From: Anaerolineales bacterium UBA877
GTDB lineage: Bacteria; Chloroflexota; Anaerolineae; Anaerolineales; Villigracilaceae
Assembly (NCBI GenBank): GCA_002294405.1
Contig: DBFP01000041.1
Location: 1,029-42,111, forward strand
Direction of reading: 5' to 3'
Length of the DNA: 41,083 nt
Below, piece by piece: positions 15,544 through 23,322 of the stretch; the stretch's first letter is position 1; the number at the start of each line of letters is the position of its first letter. A program made the position numbers and the translations under genes. A model generated the notes under the pieces. That model was given only the letters and a program-made list of their open reading frames with translations, was not told the DNA's origin and made no database searches.

Positions 15544-15570
15544 GAAGGCGACTGTTTGGCAATCGCCTTC
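15544..15570 (-). terminator. Stem-loop at the end of the NrfD operon
   Basis: GAAGGCGA (15544-15551) pairs with TCGCCTTC (15563-15570) around an 11-base loop, 58 bases beyond the NrfD stop. There is no T-run on the minus strand, so this is a weak or Rho-assisted terminator at best. Confidence 0.4.
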
Positions 15571-15627
15571 CTGTGCTATACATTTGATGTAGGTTCCCTC
15601 CGGACGGTTAACTTATTTCCCCCCTTA

Positions 15628-16881
15628 TCAATCTCCCGCCACGGGGACTGCCCCTATTACCTTCGCATCAGTAACATGGACTTTTGTCGAGTTGTGGTCC
15701 ACCACTCTCAGATAGCGTACTCCAAGGGAGAATGAAAGCAAACCGTAACTGATGATCCCTGCACCGGTGAGGATTTCGATGACGGAGGGAAAATAAGCCC
15801 CAGAGTATGCCACGGCAGGTTCACCGGGAAGATAGGAGAGGGTGATCAACAGTCCCGAAATATTCGTATCCCAACGATAGGCCACCACTCCACCAACCAC
15901 AAGCGCCAGGGCGAGCATGCGCCAGAGCGGCAGGGAACGGGTGCGCTTGTTAAGCAGCAGGATGATCGGAACCACGGCGCCCAGGAGCATTTCACCGATC
16001 CAAAAGTTGAATGACAGGTTACCTGCGGTCAACTGCGCCAATCCTTCCGTCCGGCCAGGTTCGTAGGTATAAGTCATGGAAAGGGCATCCCAAAATCGGA
16101 AATACAGATAAACAACCAAAACCCAGCCGATGATTTGTGCGACCCGATCCAAAATATTATTGTCAACGTTGGCACGTTTGGTCAGGCGGACTGATAGCAT
16201 GGATGCAAGGATGGTAAGCGACATGCCTCCCGCGATGGCGGAAACGATGAACAGCACTGAAATGTCGGGCCGGTACCAAAGCGGGCGCGCCTTGAGAACG
16301 CCGTACAGTGCTCCCAGGGAAGACTGGTGCAGCATGGAAAGGGCGAGTCCAGCAATCGCAAGATAGGGAGCGAAATGGTGGATGCGCGACATCCTGTCTG
16401 CCAACTTTGGCCAGTGAGAACGCAGCCAGCTAAAATTGGCAAATATGGGCAATGCTTCCAGCGCCAGTACCCCCAGGTACAGGGTCACGCACATGGTCAC
16501 TTCCCAGAGCAATGAATGCTTGTTCCAGAATATCAAGGAATGCCAGAAGCGGTCCGGGCGCCCAATGTCCAGCAGCAAGGTCAGCACGGCCATGGTGTAG
16601 CCGATCAAACCGATGAAAGTGGCGGTGCGCGCCACCGGCTGGTAGCGCTTAAGATTGAGCAGGTAAACCACTGCGCACAGGCTGAAAGCCCCTGCACTCA
16701 TGGCGATGGAAGATAGATCGATGGTGATCCACAATCCCCAGGGGATCATGTCGGTCAGGTGGGTCAATGAGAGACCCTTCCACAGGACCATTACGCCAGC
16801 TACAACACCAGCGACCAGCAAAACCGCCAGCCCGCCCACCCATGCCATCCAGAGGGAGAATTTGGGAAGTTTAATTTTCAT
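15628..16881 (-). CDS. nrfD: NrfD/PsrC-family quinone-interacting membrane protein
   Basis: 417 residues, about ten helices. The conserved region IPWGLWITIDLSSIAMSAGAF, the later DIGRPDRFWH and SLLWEV are typical of NrfD/HybB/DsrP-type subunits, which have no heme of their own and exchange electrons and protons with menaquinone. GAGGAG lies nine bases before the ATG, which overlaps the ferredoxin stop by four bases. With the ferredoxin and octaheme genes it forms a cytochrome-FeS-NrfD module as in Nrf, Qrc, Hmc and alternative complex III systems. No molybdopterin or other catalytic subunit is present. Confidence 0.9.
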   Translation of the reverse strand: MKIKLPKFSLWMAWVGGLAVLLVAGVVAGVMVLWKGLSLTHLTDMIPWGLWITIDLSSIAMSAGAFSLCAVVYLLNLKRYQPVARTATFIGLIGYTMAVLTLLLDIGRPDRFWHSLIFWNKHSLLWEVTMCVTLYLGVLALEALPIFANFSWLRSHWPKLADRMSRIHHFAPYLAIAGLALSMLHQSSLGALYGVLKARPLWYRPDISVLFIVSAIAGGMSLTILASMLSVRLTKRANVDNNILDRVAQIIGWVLVVYLYFRFWDALSMTYTYEPGRTEGLAQLTAGNLSFNFWIGEMLLGAVVPIILLLNKRTRSLPLWRMLALALVVGGVVAYRWDTNISGLLITLSYLPGEPAVAYSGAYFPSVIEILTGAGIISYGLLSFSLGVRYLRVVDHNSTKVHVTDAKVIGAVPVAGD

Positions 16882-17648
16882 GACAGCGGCTCCTCAGTGG
16901 CTGATAAATAATAGACTCGTGGCGAAGTACCCAGGTCCTCGCGCAGGCGATAGGAAGTTCGTCCTTTTAGCAATTTACTTACATTTGAATCGGGATCGTT
17001 CAGGTCACCGAACAGCCGCGCGCCCACCGGGCAGACCACTGAACAAGCTGGAGTGGCATCTTCATCAATGCCGGGAGTTAAACCCAGGGAAAGACCGCGG
17101 TCTATGCGTTGAAAGCAGAAGGAACATTTCTCTACAACACCCCGAGGGCGGCGTTCGATCTCAGGCTGACCCCACTCGGGAACGGATGGGTTCGGGCCAT
17201 CAAAATATTTCCAATTGAAAGAGCGGGCACCATAAGGGCAGGCGATTTCACAGTAACGGCAGCCAATGCAGCGGTCATAGTCCATCTTCACGATCCCATC
17301 AGGACGGTATGTGCTGGCGCGGACCGGGCAGACATCCACGCAGGGGGCGTGGGCACACTGCATGCACGGTCGGGCGATGAAGACATCCTGTGCTCCGACG
17401 GTGCCTGTCTTGGTAACCACATTCCAGGATATTTCAGGTGGGACATCATTGTGAGCCCGGCAAGCCAGGGTGCAGTATCCGCAACCCGTGCATTTGGATT
17501 GATCAATCACCATGACCCATTGGCGACCACCTGATTCGGCTGTTTCCAGGGCTTGAGCCCGACGAATGACCTGCGATCCAGCCAGGACGGTTGCACCGAC
17601 CGCAGTGAGCTTGATAAAATCCCGGCGGGTGATCTTTTTTTGAGTCAT
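16878..17648 (-). CDS. nrfC: Four-cluster ferredoxin subunit with twin-arginine signal
   Basis: 256 residues. The signal TRRDFIK plus a hydrophobic stretch (11-30) indicates export by Tat as a folded cluster protein. Sixteen cysteines are arranged as in DmsB/NrfC/TtrB: 53-56-59-63, 95-98-103-107, 127-130-133-137 and 175-178-202-206, enough for four [4Fe-4S] clusters. It would form the wire between the exported octaheme cytochrome and the NrfD-type membrane subunit. Its start overlaps the octaheme stop as ATGA, and its stop overlaps nrfD in the same way. Gene symbol by analogy only. Confidence 0.92.
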   Translation of the reverse strand: MTQKKITRRDFIKLTAVGATVLAGSQVIRRAQALETAESGGRQWVMVIDQSKCTGCGYCTLACRAHNDVPPEISWNVVTKTGTVGAQDVFIARPCMQCAHAPCVDVCPVRASTYRPDGIVKMDYDRCIGCRYCEIACPYGARSFNWKYFDGPNPSVPEWGQPEIERRPRGVVEKCSFCFQRIDRGLSLGLTPGIDEDATPACSVVCPVGARLFGDLNDPDSNVSKLLKGRTSYRLREDLGTSPRVYYLSATEEPLS

Positions 17649-18598
17649 TTTTTAATATCCTTTTTGTTCATTTTGCGGTAAACCTTTTCCAACCAAGGTT
17701 CCAGGACCATGCCGCCAGCCAGGCCGATGAGGCCCGCAAAACCTGCAAATCCCAGCGGGCTGACGGGGGAGGGACCACTGGTGACTTCACCCGGGGTTGG
17801 GGTCATTTGCTGGGGACTGGTGGGCGTAGTCTGGTCGGGGGTAACGGCAGGAGGCTGGGCATGCATCTGATCGGAGTGACAGGCGGAACAGGTCATGATG
17901 CTGGCGGTGAAACTGTGATCCGGGATGGCATGCACATCGGTGGTACCAATTTCAAAATGACGCAAATGGCAATCCACGCAGCTAACCCCTTTCTGATTGT
18001 GCTTGGAATAGGGGAAGTTCATCGCCACTTCCTTGTGGCAGTTGATGCATAAGGCTGACGGACCGGCATCTTCCTGCCCCGGGATCTTTTTCAAAGAGGA
18101 TGAATGCGGGTCATGACATACAGTGCAGGTCATCCCCCTTTGGAAATGCGTGCTGGTCTGCCAGGATGAAACATTGAACCGATCACCGGCATGACAGCGC
18201 CCGCACAGGTCACTGGTTCTATCCACGGGCACAGGGTTGGCGGAGGGTTGGGTAATATGTGCTGACGGTATTGGTCCATGGCAGGCTTCGCAAGTGACCC
18301 CATCCTCTGCCCAGGTCCCAAGAGCCGGATCATACCCGGTGACGTGGCAGACCAGGCAGGCTCCTGGTTTCCCCTGATCGGTCCACATCTGATTAAAGAG
18401 AGGGTCACTGATCGCGTGCCCGTGTTTGCTTCCTGTCATGGCATCCGTGAATTTTGAATGGCATCCGGAACACGCGTCTTGCTTTAAAACTTCCACCGCC
18501 TCCCTGGATTGTGTGCTGGCTTGAGCAATCACATAGGTGGCGCCTGTTACGAGCAGGGAAAATATTATGGCTATCATGAAGCGCTTGATTAATTTCAT
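17645..18598 (-). CDS. Octaheme c-type cytochrome, membrane-anchored
   Basis: 317 residues. An N-terminal helix (7-25) is followed by eight CXXCH sites at Cys43, 81, 103, 132, 158, 184, 207 and 237. A Pro/Thr/Gln linker (about 248-280) and a C-terminal helix (281-300) with a basic tail follow. The layout GS.HG near the start, VTCEACHGP and CHDPHSSS are common in NrfB/DmsE-like electron-transfer cytochromes; no catalytic motif is seen. AGGAG lies eight bases before the ATG. It is first in the cytochrome-ferredoxin-NrfD chain and 27 bases after the small cysteine-motif protein. Confidence 0.9.
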   Translation of the reverse strand: MKLIKRFMIAIIFSLLVTGATYVIAQASTQSREAVEVLKQDACSGCHSKFTDAMTGSKHGHAISDPLFNQMWTDQGKPGACLVCHVTGYDPALGTWAEDGVTCEACHGPIPSAHITQPSANPVPVDRTSDLCGRCHAGDRFNVSSWQTSTHFQRGMTCTVCHDPHSSSLKKIPGQEDAGPSALCINCHKEVAMNFPYSKHNQKGVSCVDCHLRHFEIGTTDVHAIPDHSFTASIMTCSACHSDQMHAQPPAVTPDQTTPTSPQQMTPTPGEVTSGPSPVSPLGFAGFAGLIGLAGGMVLEPWLEKVYRKMNKKDIKK

Positions 18599-18625
18599 AG
18601 TGGTATCTCCTCGCAGAAAATATGG

Positions 18626-18961
18626 TTAATTTGAAACCGGTGCAGGTGCCAGTCGGAAAACATCGCAATCCAGGCAACCCTCCCTCAACCCGCCATTTCT
18701 CGATCGAAATACCTGCCAGCAAGGTATTTTGGATTGGCTGTAAGCAAGGCAATTTTTCCGGTTCTCCTCGGAACACCCTTTAATATCCCAGCAGGGCTGG
18801 CGGGGTGAAATGACCGGTAACGCAAGTGCTTCCTTCTGCCAGTGTTCATCCAGGCGGCGAAGGAGGAAAAACACAATCCCGGTCACGATGAGGGGGAGGC
18901 CAATCCGGAGTAGAAGCCCAATAATAAAAGTCAAGATCGGATCCATTGGCGGATCAGACAC
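18626..18961 (-). CDS. Small membrane protein with cysteine-rich CW motif domain
   Basis: Up to 111 residues. One helix (about 10-34) is followed by a soluble part with CWDIKGC, NCLAY, IPCWQ and GCLDCDVF. This CW..KGC.....CPAY..PCW arrangement is a recurring small domain in anaerobe sensor and redox proteins and probably binds metal or a cluster. The start is uncertain: a GTG at 18961 abuts AAGGAG with no spacer, and an ATG at 18946 lies 14 bases from it. Either start is coupled to the stop of the 39-residue gene upstream (18954). It precedes the octaheme gene by 27 bases. The function is unknown; a redox-responsive accessory role is possible. Confidence 0.7.
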   Translation of the reverse strand: MSDPPMDPILTFIIGLLLRIGLPLIVTGIVFFLLRRLDEHWQKEALALPVISPRQPCWDIKGCSEENRKNCLAYSQSKIPCWQVFRSRNGGLREGCLDCDVFRLAPAPVSN

Positions 18962-19073
18962 TCCTTCTTTGCCCGAAGCGGTGTTTCACAGCCTCGCCGA
19001 CAAGTAAAAGCACAGTAGTGGGGATGCCAAGCCGAAGGATTGTGAGAAGTGAAATTACCAGTATGCTTTTCAT
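18954..19073 (-). CDS. 39-residue single-helix membrane peptide
   Basis: This short gene starts at ATG 19073 with AGGAGG seven bases upstream, and its TGA overlaps the beginning of the next gene. The peptide begins MKSILVISLL, has one helix to about residue 26, and ends basic (KHRFGQRRSV). Its LTILRLGIP resembles LLLRIGLP in the helix of the following 111-residue protein, so the two may share an origin. The strong ribosome site and tight coupling argue that it is translated. It may be an accessory subunit of the NrfD module or a leader peptide that couples expression. Confidence 0.6.
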   Translation of the reverse strand: MKSILVISLLTILRLGIPTTVLLLVGEAVKHRFGQRRSV

Positions 19074-19268
19074 GGGAAACCTCCTTCTTTCTATTTGTAC
19101 CTGATTTCACTAACAGTTTATCCCCTGGCACGGAGAAATACAATTCGGCAGGAATACTATCTTTGATATGGGAGCGGAACCCCATTCAAAAAAAGTTTTT
19201 TCCCGCCCAAATACTATTTCCACCCCATCTTGATGGAAACATTGGGTCGAAATTGTGTATTCAGACCC

Positions 19269-19297
19269 AAAAAAAAACCTGCTGGGAGTCCAGCAGG
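19269..19297 (-). terminator. Rho-independent terminator of the second kinase/regulator operon
   Basis: On the minus strand CCTGCTGG-ACTC-CCAGCAGG (19297 to 19278) is followed by nine Ts (19277-19269). It lies 32 bases beyond the regulator stop. The gap onward to 19073 must hold the promoter of the octaheme operon, but I see no clear hexamers. Confidence 0.92.
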
Positions 19298-19328
19298 CCG
19301 GGAAAATTTTGGGAGGAGTGACCCCGTG

Positions 19329-19979
19329 CTAAGGCTTGATGATCCCCTTGCGAATGGCGTAGCGAACCAACTCGGAGCGGGAGTGCAATCCAAGTTTATT
19401 CATGATATTTTCGCGATGTCGGGCAACGGTTTTATTGGAAATAACCAAAGCCTGGGCAATCTCCTCATTATCCGCCCCCTCTGCAAGGTAGCGCAGGACT
19501 TCCTGTTCACGATCGGTCAGACCGTCAAGAGTGGAAGCTGCATCCGTGCCTCGATCCTGGGATAGATAATCCTTCACCAATAATTTTGCCATGGAGGGAT
19601 ACAGGTATACCTCCCCGGCAGCCGCGGTGCGGATGGCGGTTAATAATTCCTCAGGCGCGGCCCGTTTTGGAACGTAGCCTCCAGCACCCGCTTCCAGCAT
19701 CTTGAAGAAGTACTCTTCGTCCTCGTGGATGGTCAGGGCTACCACGGCAACCTCGGGGTTGGTGCGTTTTATTTCGCGGGTGGCATCAATTCCCGATAGA
19801 TCTGGCAGACCGATATCCATCAGGACCACATTTGGTTTTAACTGGCGAACGGCTTCCAGGGCTTCCCTGGCAGTCCCGGCTTCCCCAATGATCTCAACAT
19901 CGTTCTCACTGGCAAGCAGCATGCGCAAACCGGAACGGACAACCTGGTGGTCATCCACCAGCAGCAGGCGAATTTTCAT
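19329..19979 (-). CDS. NarL/FixJ-type response regulator (pair 2)
   Basis: 216 residues from the ATG at 19979, where AGGAGG is six bases upstream; the ATG two codons earlier touches the ribosome site and longer forms run through the kinase gene. The receiver has Asp9/Asp10 and phospho-acceptor Asp55 (VVLMDIGLPD). The LuxR-type helix-turn-helix has LTDREQEVLRYLAEGADN and NKTVARHRENIMNKL. The gene overlaps the kinase by 29 bases. It is close to the regulator at 4104 across its length, including the recognition-helix region, so both may bind similar DNA sites. Confidence 0.94.
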   Translation of the reverse strand: MKIRLLLVDDHQVVRSGLRMLLASENDVEIIGEAGTAREALEAVRQLKPNVVLMDIGLPDLSGIDATREIKRTNPEVAVVALTIHEDEEYFFKMLEAGAGGYVPKRAAPEELLTAIRTAAAGEVYLYPSMAKLLVKDYLSQDRGTDAASTLDGLTDREQEVLRYLAEGADNEEIAQALVISNKTVARHRENIMNKLGLHSRSELVRYAIRKGIIKP

Positions 19980-21438
19980 CTGCATCCTCCTGAAGATACG
20001 GGATGGATACTTCAACTTCCGTCCCTTGACCGGATCCTGAATGGACCTCAAACCTGCCGCCCAACAGCGAGGTGCGTTCCTCCATCCCTTTAAGACCCCA
20101 CGAAACACGTTTGGCTGATCTGATCGTCTCTATATCGAACCCTCGTCCATCATCCAGCACCCTGATAATTACCGATTCATCCGTGTAGGATAAAACTACC
20201 AGGATGTAAGTTGCCTGGGCGTGTTTGACCACATTTGTCAGCGCCTCCTGGGCAATACGGAAGAGGGCGATTTTTACTGGAGAAGCAACTTCCCGTTCTT
20301 CCCCCTGTATCTCCACATGAATTTCCAACTTGGTCCTTTCCTGAAGGGTGCTGGCGTACCAGCGCAAAGCAGAAGAGAGACCCAGGTCATCAAGATGAGA
20401 TGGACGCAAATCCGCGATCAGACGCTGCAGTTCATCAAGCGAATGGGCGGTGAGCAGCTCCAATTGGTGCAGGTTCTGTTTGGCGTGATCCATTTTAGAG
20501 GTTCGCAGCGAACCGGTAAGCCCGCGCAACCCAAGGCCGATGGCGGTCAAGGCTTGACCGGTTTCATCATGAAGCTCACGAGCGATCCTTTGGCGTTCCG
20601 ATTCCTGGGCAGCCACAACCCGCTTGTATAATTCCCCGCGCAGCCGCTCACGTTGCTTTGCTTCCTTTAGTCTTGCTTCCTGCAGACTGCTGATTTGCCT
20701 GTCATTTTCAACCTGGAAAGCGCGCAGGAATCGGATGACAAAGAAGGCAGCCAATCCTGCCATGACGGCCCGGAATAATTGAACCGGGATTCCAGACAGG
20801 TCATTAAAAAGAACTTCGTTGATGAAATTCGAAGGGGGCAGGGGAGAAGAGCGGACGAACAACTGTCCAACCAGGCCGTACCAGCTGAAGGCAACCGCGG
20901 CCCATAATGCATCCCTGCCAAATGAGAACAACCTGGCCTGCCGAAAGACACGCTGCTGAATAACCAGTCCAATGGCTGCAAGCAGAGCGGAGGGTATGGC
21001 GAGCGAATACCGCGTCCAGACGTCACTAACATCCCAAAGCAGGGGAAGGGAATATTGTCCTTTTAACAGGATCAGGCCAAATACCCACACCGCTTCCAAT
21101 CCAAGCGGAACCAGGAGGATCAAACGCCTTGCGGTCTTAGAAACGACCAAAAGGTAACTGCCAAAGGCAGCCAGAGATATAAATGAAAATGCCAGAGTCG
21201 CCAGCCTGATTCCCGATAACCAATCAGTGGAGATGTGCCCACCCTGGAGACCAATCACTTCGAACATCTCCAACCATTCGTTGACGGCATGGACCAAACC
21301 AAAAGCAGCCAGGGGACGCAAAGCGCGGCGAAGGCGGGCATCGGAAGACCGCCCGCCTTCGAGCATCACCAACAGGCCCATGCTGAAAAATGCCAATCCA
21401 TAGAAAAAATAGATCGGGATGATGGGAGAAATATTCAC
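19951..21438 (-). CDS. Membrane sensor histidine kinase (pair 2), paralogue of the kinase at 4828
   Basis: 495 residues, built like the first kinase. A multi-helix membrane region (about 8-240) begins YFFYGLAFFSMGL and contains AAFGLVHAVNEWLE. A coiled coil follows, then the HisKA_3 box with His290 in RIARELHDETGQ, and a HATPase domain with ALTNVVKHA, DDGRGFD and WGLKGMEER. It lies 25 bases after the zinc-ribbon protein gene and overlaps its regulator. The shared sensor region suggests both kinases detect a similar membrane signal with different thresholds or specificities. Confidence 0.93.
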   Translation of the reverse strand: MNISPIIPIYFFYGLAFFSMGLLVMLEGGRSSDARLRRALRPLAAFGLVHAVNEWLEMFEVIGLQGGHISTDWLSGIRLATLAFSFISLAAFGSYLLVVSKTARRLILLVPLGLEAVWVFGLILLKGQYSLPLLWDVSDVWTRYSLAIPSALLAAIGLVIQQRVFRQARLFSFGRDALWAAVAFSWYGLVGQLFVRSSPLPPSNFINEVLFNDLSGIPVQLFRAVMAGLAAFFVIRFLRAFQVENDRQISSLQEARLKEAKQRERLRGELYKRVVAAQESERQRIARELHDETGQALTAIGLGLRGLTGSLRTSKMDHAKQNLHQLELLTAHSLDELQRLIADLRPSHLDDLGLSSALRWYASTLQERTKLEIHVEIQGEEREVASPVKIALFRIAQEALTNVVKHAQATYILVVLSYTDESVIIRVLDDGRGFDIETIRSAKRVSWGLKGMEERTSLLGGRFEVHSGSGQGTEVEVSIPYLQEDADENSPAAGG

Positions 21439-21463
21439 GACACTGCGCCTTTAAGCAATGGGA

Positions 21464-22366
21464 CTATGCTTCTTTCTGCAACCGTATCCCACATGTTCTG
21501 CAAAACACATCCCCCGCCTGGGCGCGCTTTCCGCATTGATGGCAGTAGATCTCTTCGGTTTCGATTTCAGGTTTTGGCTGTGGCCTGTGCTTGCGCGTAA
21601 CCGTTCCCCGGCGTGTACCGTTTTTCCAAAGATACAAACCACCCACGATGCCGATAGCGAGCAATATTACTCCAGCCCCTGCCAGCAACCAGGGGAGGAG
21701 AGCGCTCATGGTGATTCGTCCCGGAGTACTCCCACTGATCGGCTGGGTTGGTTGAACTGGAAGCCCGGTGGTACTCAAGTCATCCGTGGGTTTTTTATAG
21801 TCTGCAGTCAGCGTTATTGATTGTCCCGCGGTCAGAACCTGGGAAGTGGATTTGTAATAGGTGAACCCATCTTGATTCACTCCGGTTGAAGCAAGGACGG
21901 GGACAATTGCCAGATCTGTCGCCCCAACAGGTTGCTGAAATACAATAGAAAAATCATCTGTCGCATAGTCACCAGCCCAATTGAAGACGATGTGACGGGA
22001 GGTCTTGTTTTTTATCAAGACATCGTAATATTCCACCTGCACATCAGCCAAACTGGTAGTAATCGTCAATTCCGCCCATGATCCATCCACGGTCCGATCA
22101 TACGGTGTATTAAGGAGTCCCTTCACCGGATCGTTGACGGCAATAGCAAAGACTTCCGCTTGCGCAGGGATTCGCAGGTGAAGGGTGACCGGAAACTTGG
22201 CGTCGGAAGGTAAAACAAGGTGATATATTACCAAAACAGCTGGCCGGTCATATTCCGGCCAGATATCCACGGTCACTGATTTCAGGCGTAAACCACTCTG
22301 CGCTCGTACCGGGAAGGAAATCCAAACTGCCACCAGGAGCACCACAATGGCAATGAGTTTCCTCAT
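21464..22366 (-). CDS. Exported protein with C-terminal helix and zinc ribbon
   Basis: About 300 residues. A signal peptide (1-23, ending VRAQS) is followed by a beta-rich domain of about 190 residues that I cannot assign, a low-complexity linker, and a helix at about 233-256. A cytoplasmic tail ends in a zinc ribbon, YCHQCGKRAQAGDVFCRTCG. The second of two adjacent ATGs (22366) is preferred because GGAGGT then lies five bases upstream. Its stop is 25 bases from the second kinase, so it is probably cotranscribed and may be a signal partner or accessory sensor of that kinase. Such a link is inferred from position only. Confidence 0.75.
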   Translation of the reverse strand: MRKLIAIVVLLVAVWISFPVRAQSGLRLKSVTVDIWPEYDRPAVLVIYHLVLPSDAKFPVTLHLRIPAQAEVFAIAVNDPVKGLLNTPYDRTVDGSWAELTITTSLADVQVEYYDVLIKNKTSRHIVFNWAGDYATDDFSIVFQQPVGATDLAIVPVLASTGVNQDGFTYYKSTSQVLTAGQSITLTADYKKPTDDLSTTGLPVQPTQPISGSTPGRITMSALLPWLLAGAGVILLAIGIVGGLYLWKNGTRRGTVTRKHRPQPKPEIETEEIYCHQCGKRAQAGDVFCRTCGIRLQKEA

Positions 22367-22392
22367 CATTTACCTCCAATAACAATAATTGT

Positions 22393-23307
22393 TTACATCT
22401 TAATCTTACCACGAACAGGAATGGCTTTCACCAAGGACCATACCACCCGGTTGACAGGCACATGGACGTGCTCCAGGTCAGCCAGGTGAACAATCGCCCC
22501 GTTGATGGCGTCAATTTCAGTGGGCGCGCCGCGCAGGATATCCCGGAGCATGGAAGATCGGTTCTCTGCAGTGCGGGCAGCCACCTCCTCAACCGCGAGT
22601 TCGGCATTCACGAATGGAAGCACAATCCCCAATTTATTTGCCAGCATGCTGGTTTCAATGGTCAGTTGACCCATCAGGTAACGAGCAGAAGGAAGATTAA
22701 GCAGTTCACCATTTTTTACCCGCAGCAGGGCGGTCAACGGAACAATGGCTGAACTGATCACCAGTTTGCCCCAGATAAGAGATTGAATGTCTGCGACGGT
22801 TTTCACCTCAAAACCTGCCCTGCGGATCATCTCTTCCAGTGGAGAAAGGCGTGGGTTAGATTCCAATGATATTGGCCCTGCCCCACCAAGATGGACCAAG
22901 CCAGGTGCGACCAAATATGAACCAAGAGTGGTCACCCCTTGGGCGACGCGATGCAGTCCCAGGTGATTGGAAAGGATCGTATCGTTCCCGAGACCGTTTT
23001 GCAGGGTTAGTGCAATCCCATTTTCAACAAGACATCCAGTCAGGTATTCCGCAGCGCGTTCTGTCTGCCAGGCTTTGACCAACACCATGGCGAAATGGAA
23101 ACCTGTACATTCATCCGGGTCAGCCGTGGCATGAACAGGAAAGAACCGGCTTTCACCGTCCACTTGCACCCCTTTTTTATTTATGGCATTTATTCCCTGC
23201 TTCCACGACCCGAGCATGGTGACGGATATCCCCGCTGAGGCAAAACGGGCAGCGAAAAATGTTGCCAAGGCTCCCGTGCCCAGAATGAGTATCGAATCAC
23301 TATTCAT
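22393..23307 (-). CDS. panE: 2-dehydropantoate 2-reductase
   Basis: 304 residues. Dinucleotide-binding start ILGTGALATFFAARFASAG, the catalytic lysine region MVLVKAWQTE, and the C-terminal helical domain with LGKLVI-like WGKLVISSAIVPLTALLR and EIDAINGAIV are typical of PanE/ApbA. It reduces ketopantoate to pantoate with NADPH in pantothenate and coenzyme A synthesis. It starts 15 bases after panB, which makes the preceding intermediate. panC and panD are not nearby. Confidence 0.93.
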   Translation of the reverse strand: MNSDSILILGTGALATFFAARFASAGISVTMLGSWKQGINAINKKGVQVDGESRFFPVHATADPDECTGFHFAMVLVKAWQTERAAEYLTGCLVENGIALTLQNGLGNDTILSNHLGLHRVAQGVTTLGSYLVAPGLVHLGGAGPISLESNPRLSPLEEMIRRAGFEVKTVADIQSLIWGKLVISSAIVPLTALLRVKNGELLNLPSARYLMGQLTIETSMLANKLGIVLPFVNAELAVEEVAARTAENRSSMLRDILRGAPTEIDAINGAIVHLADLEHVHVPVNRVVWSLVKAIPVRGKIKM

Positions 23308-23322
23308 GAGATACCCACCCCT

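Noticed and set aside
6700..18598. Denitrification, nitrite ammonification or hydroxylamine oxidation operon
   Set aside because: NapC-like, NrfD and multiheme proteins suggest it, but no NrfA, NapA/NarG, NirS/NirK, NorB or Hao-type catalytic subunit or motif is present.
19242..19270. TTGGGTC ... GACCCAA repeat with TTGGG-N19-CCCAA spacing
   Set aside because: The half sites resemble the operators, and the extra 11 bp is about one turn, but the sequence overlaps the terminator tail of the regulator gene and there is no promoter beside it. Kept only as a weak possibility.
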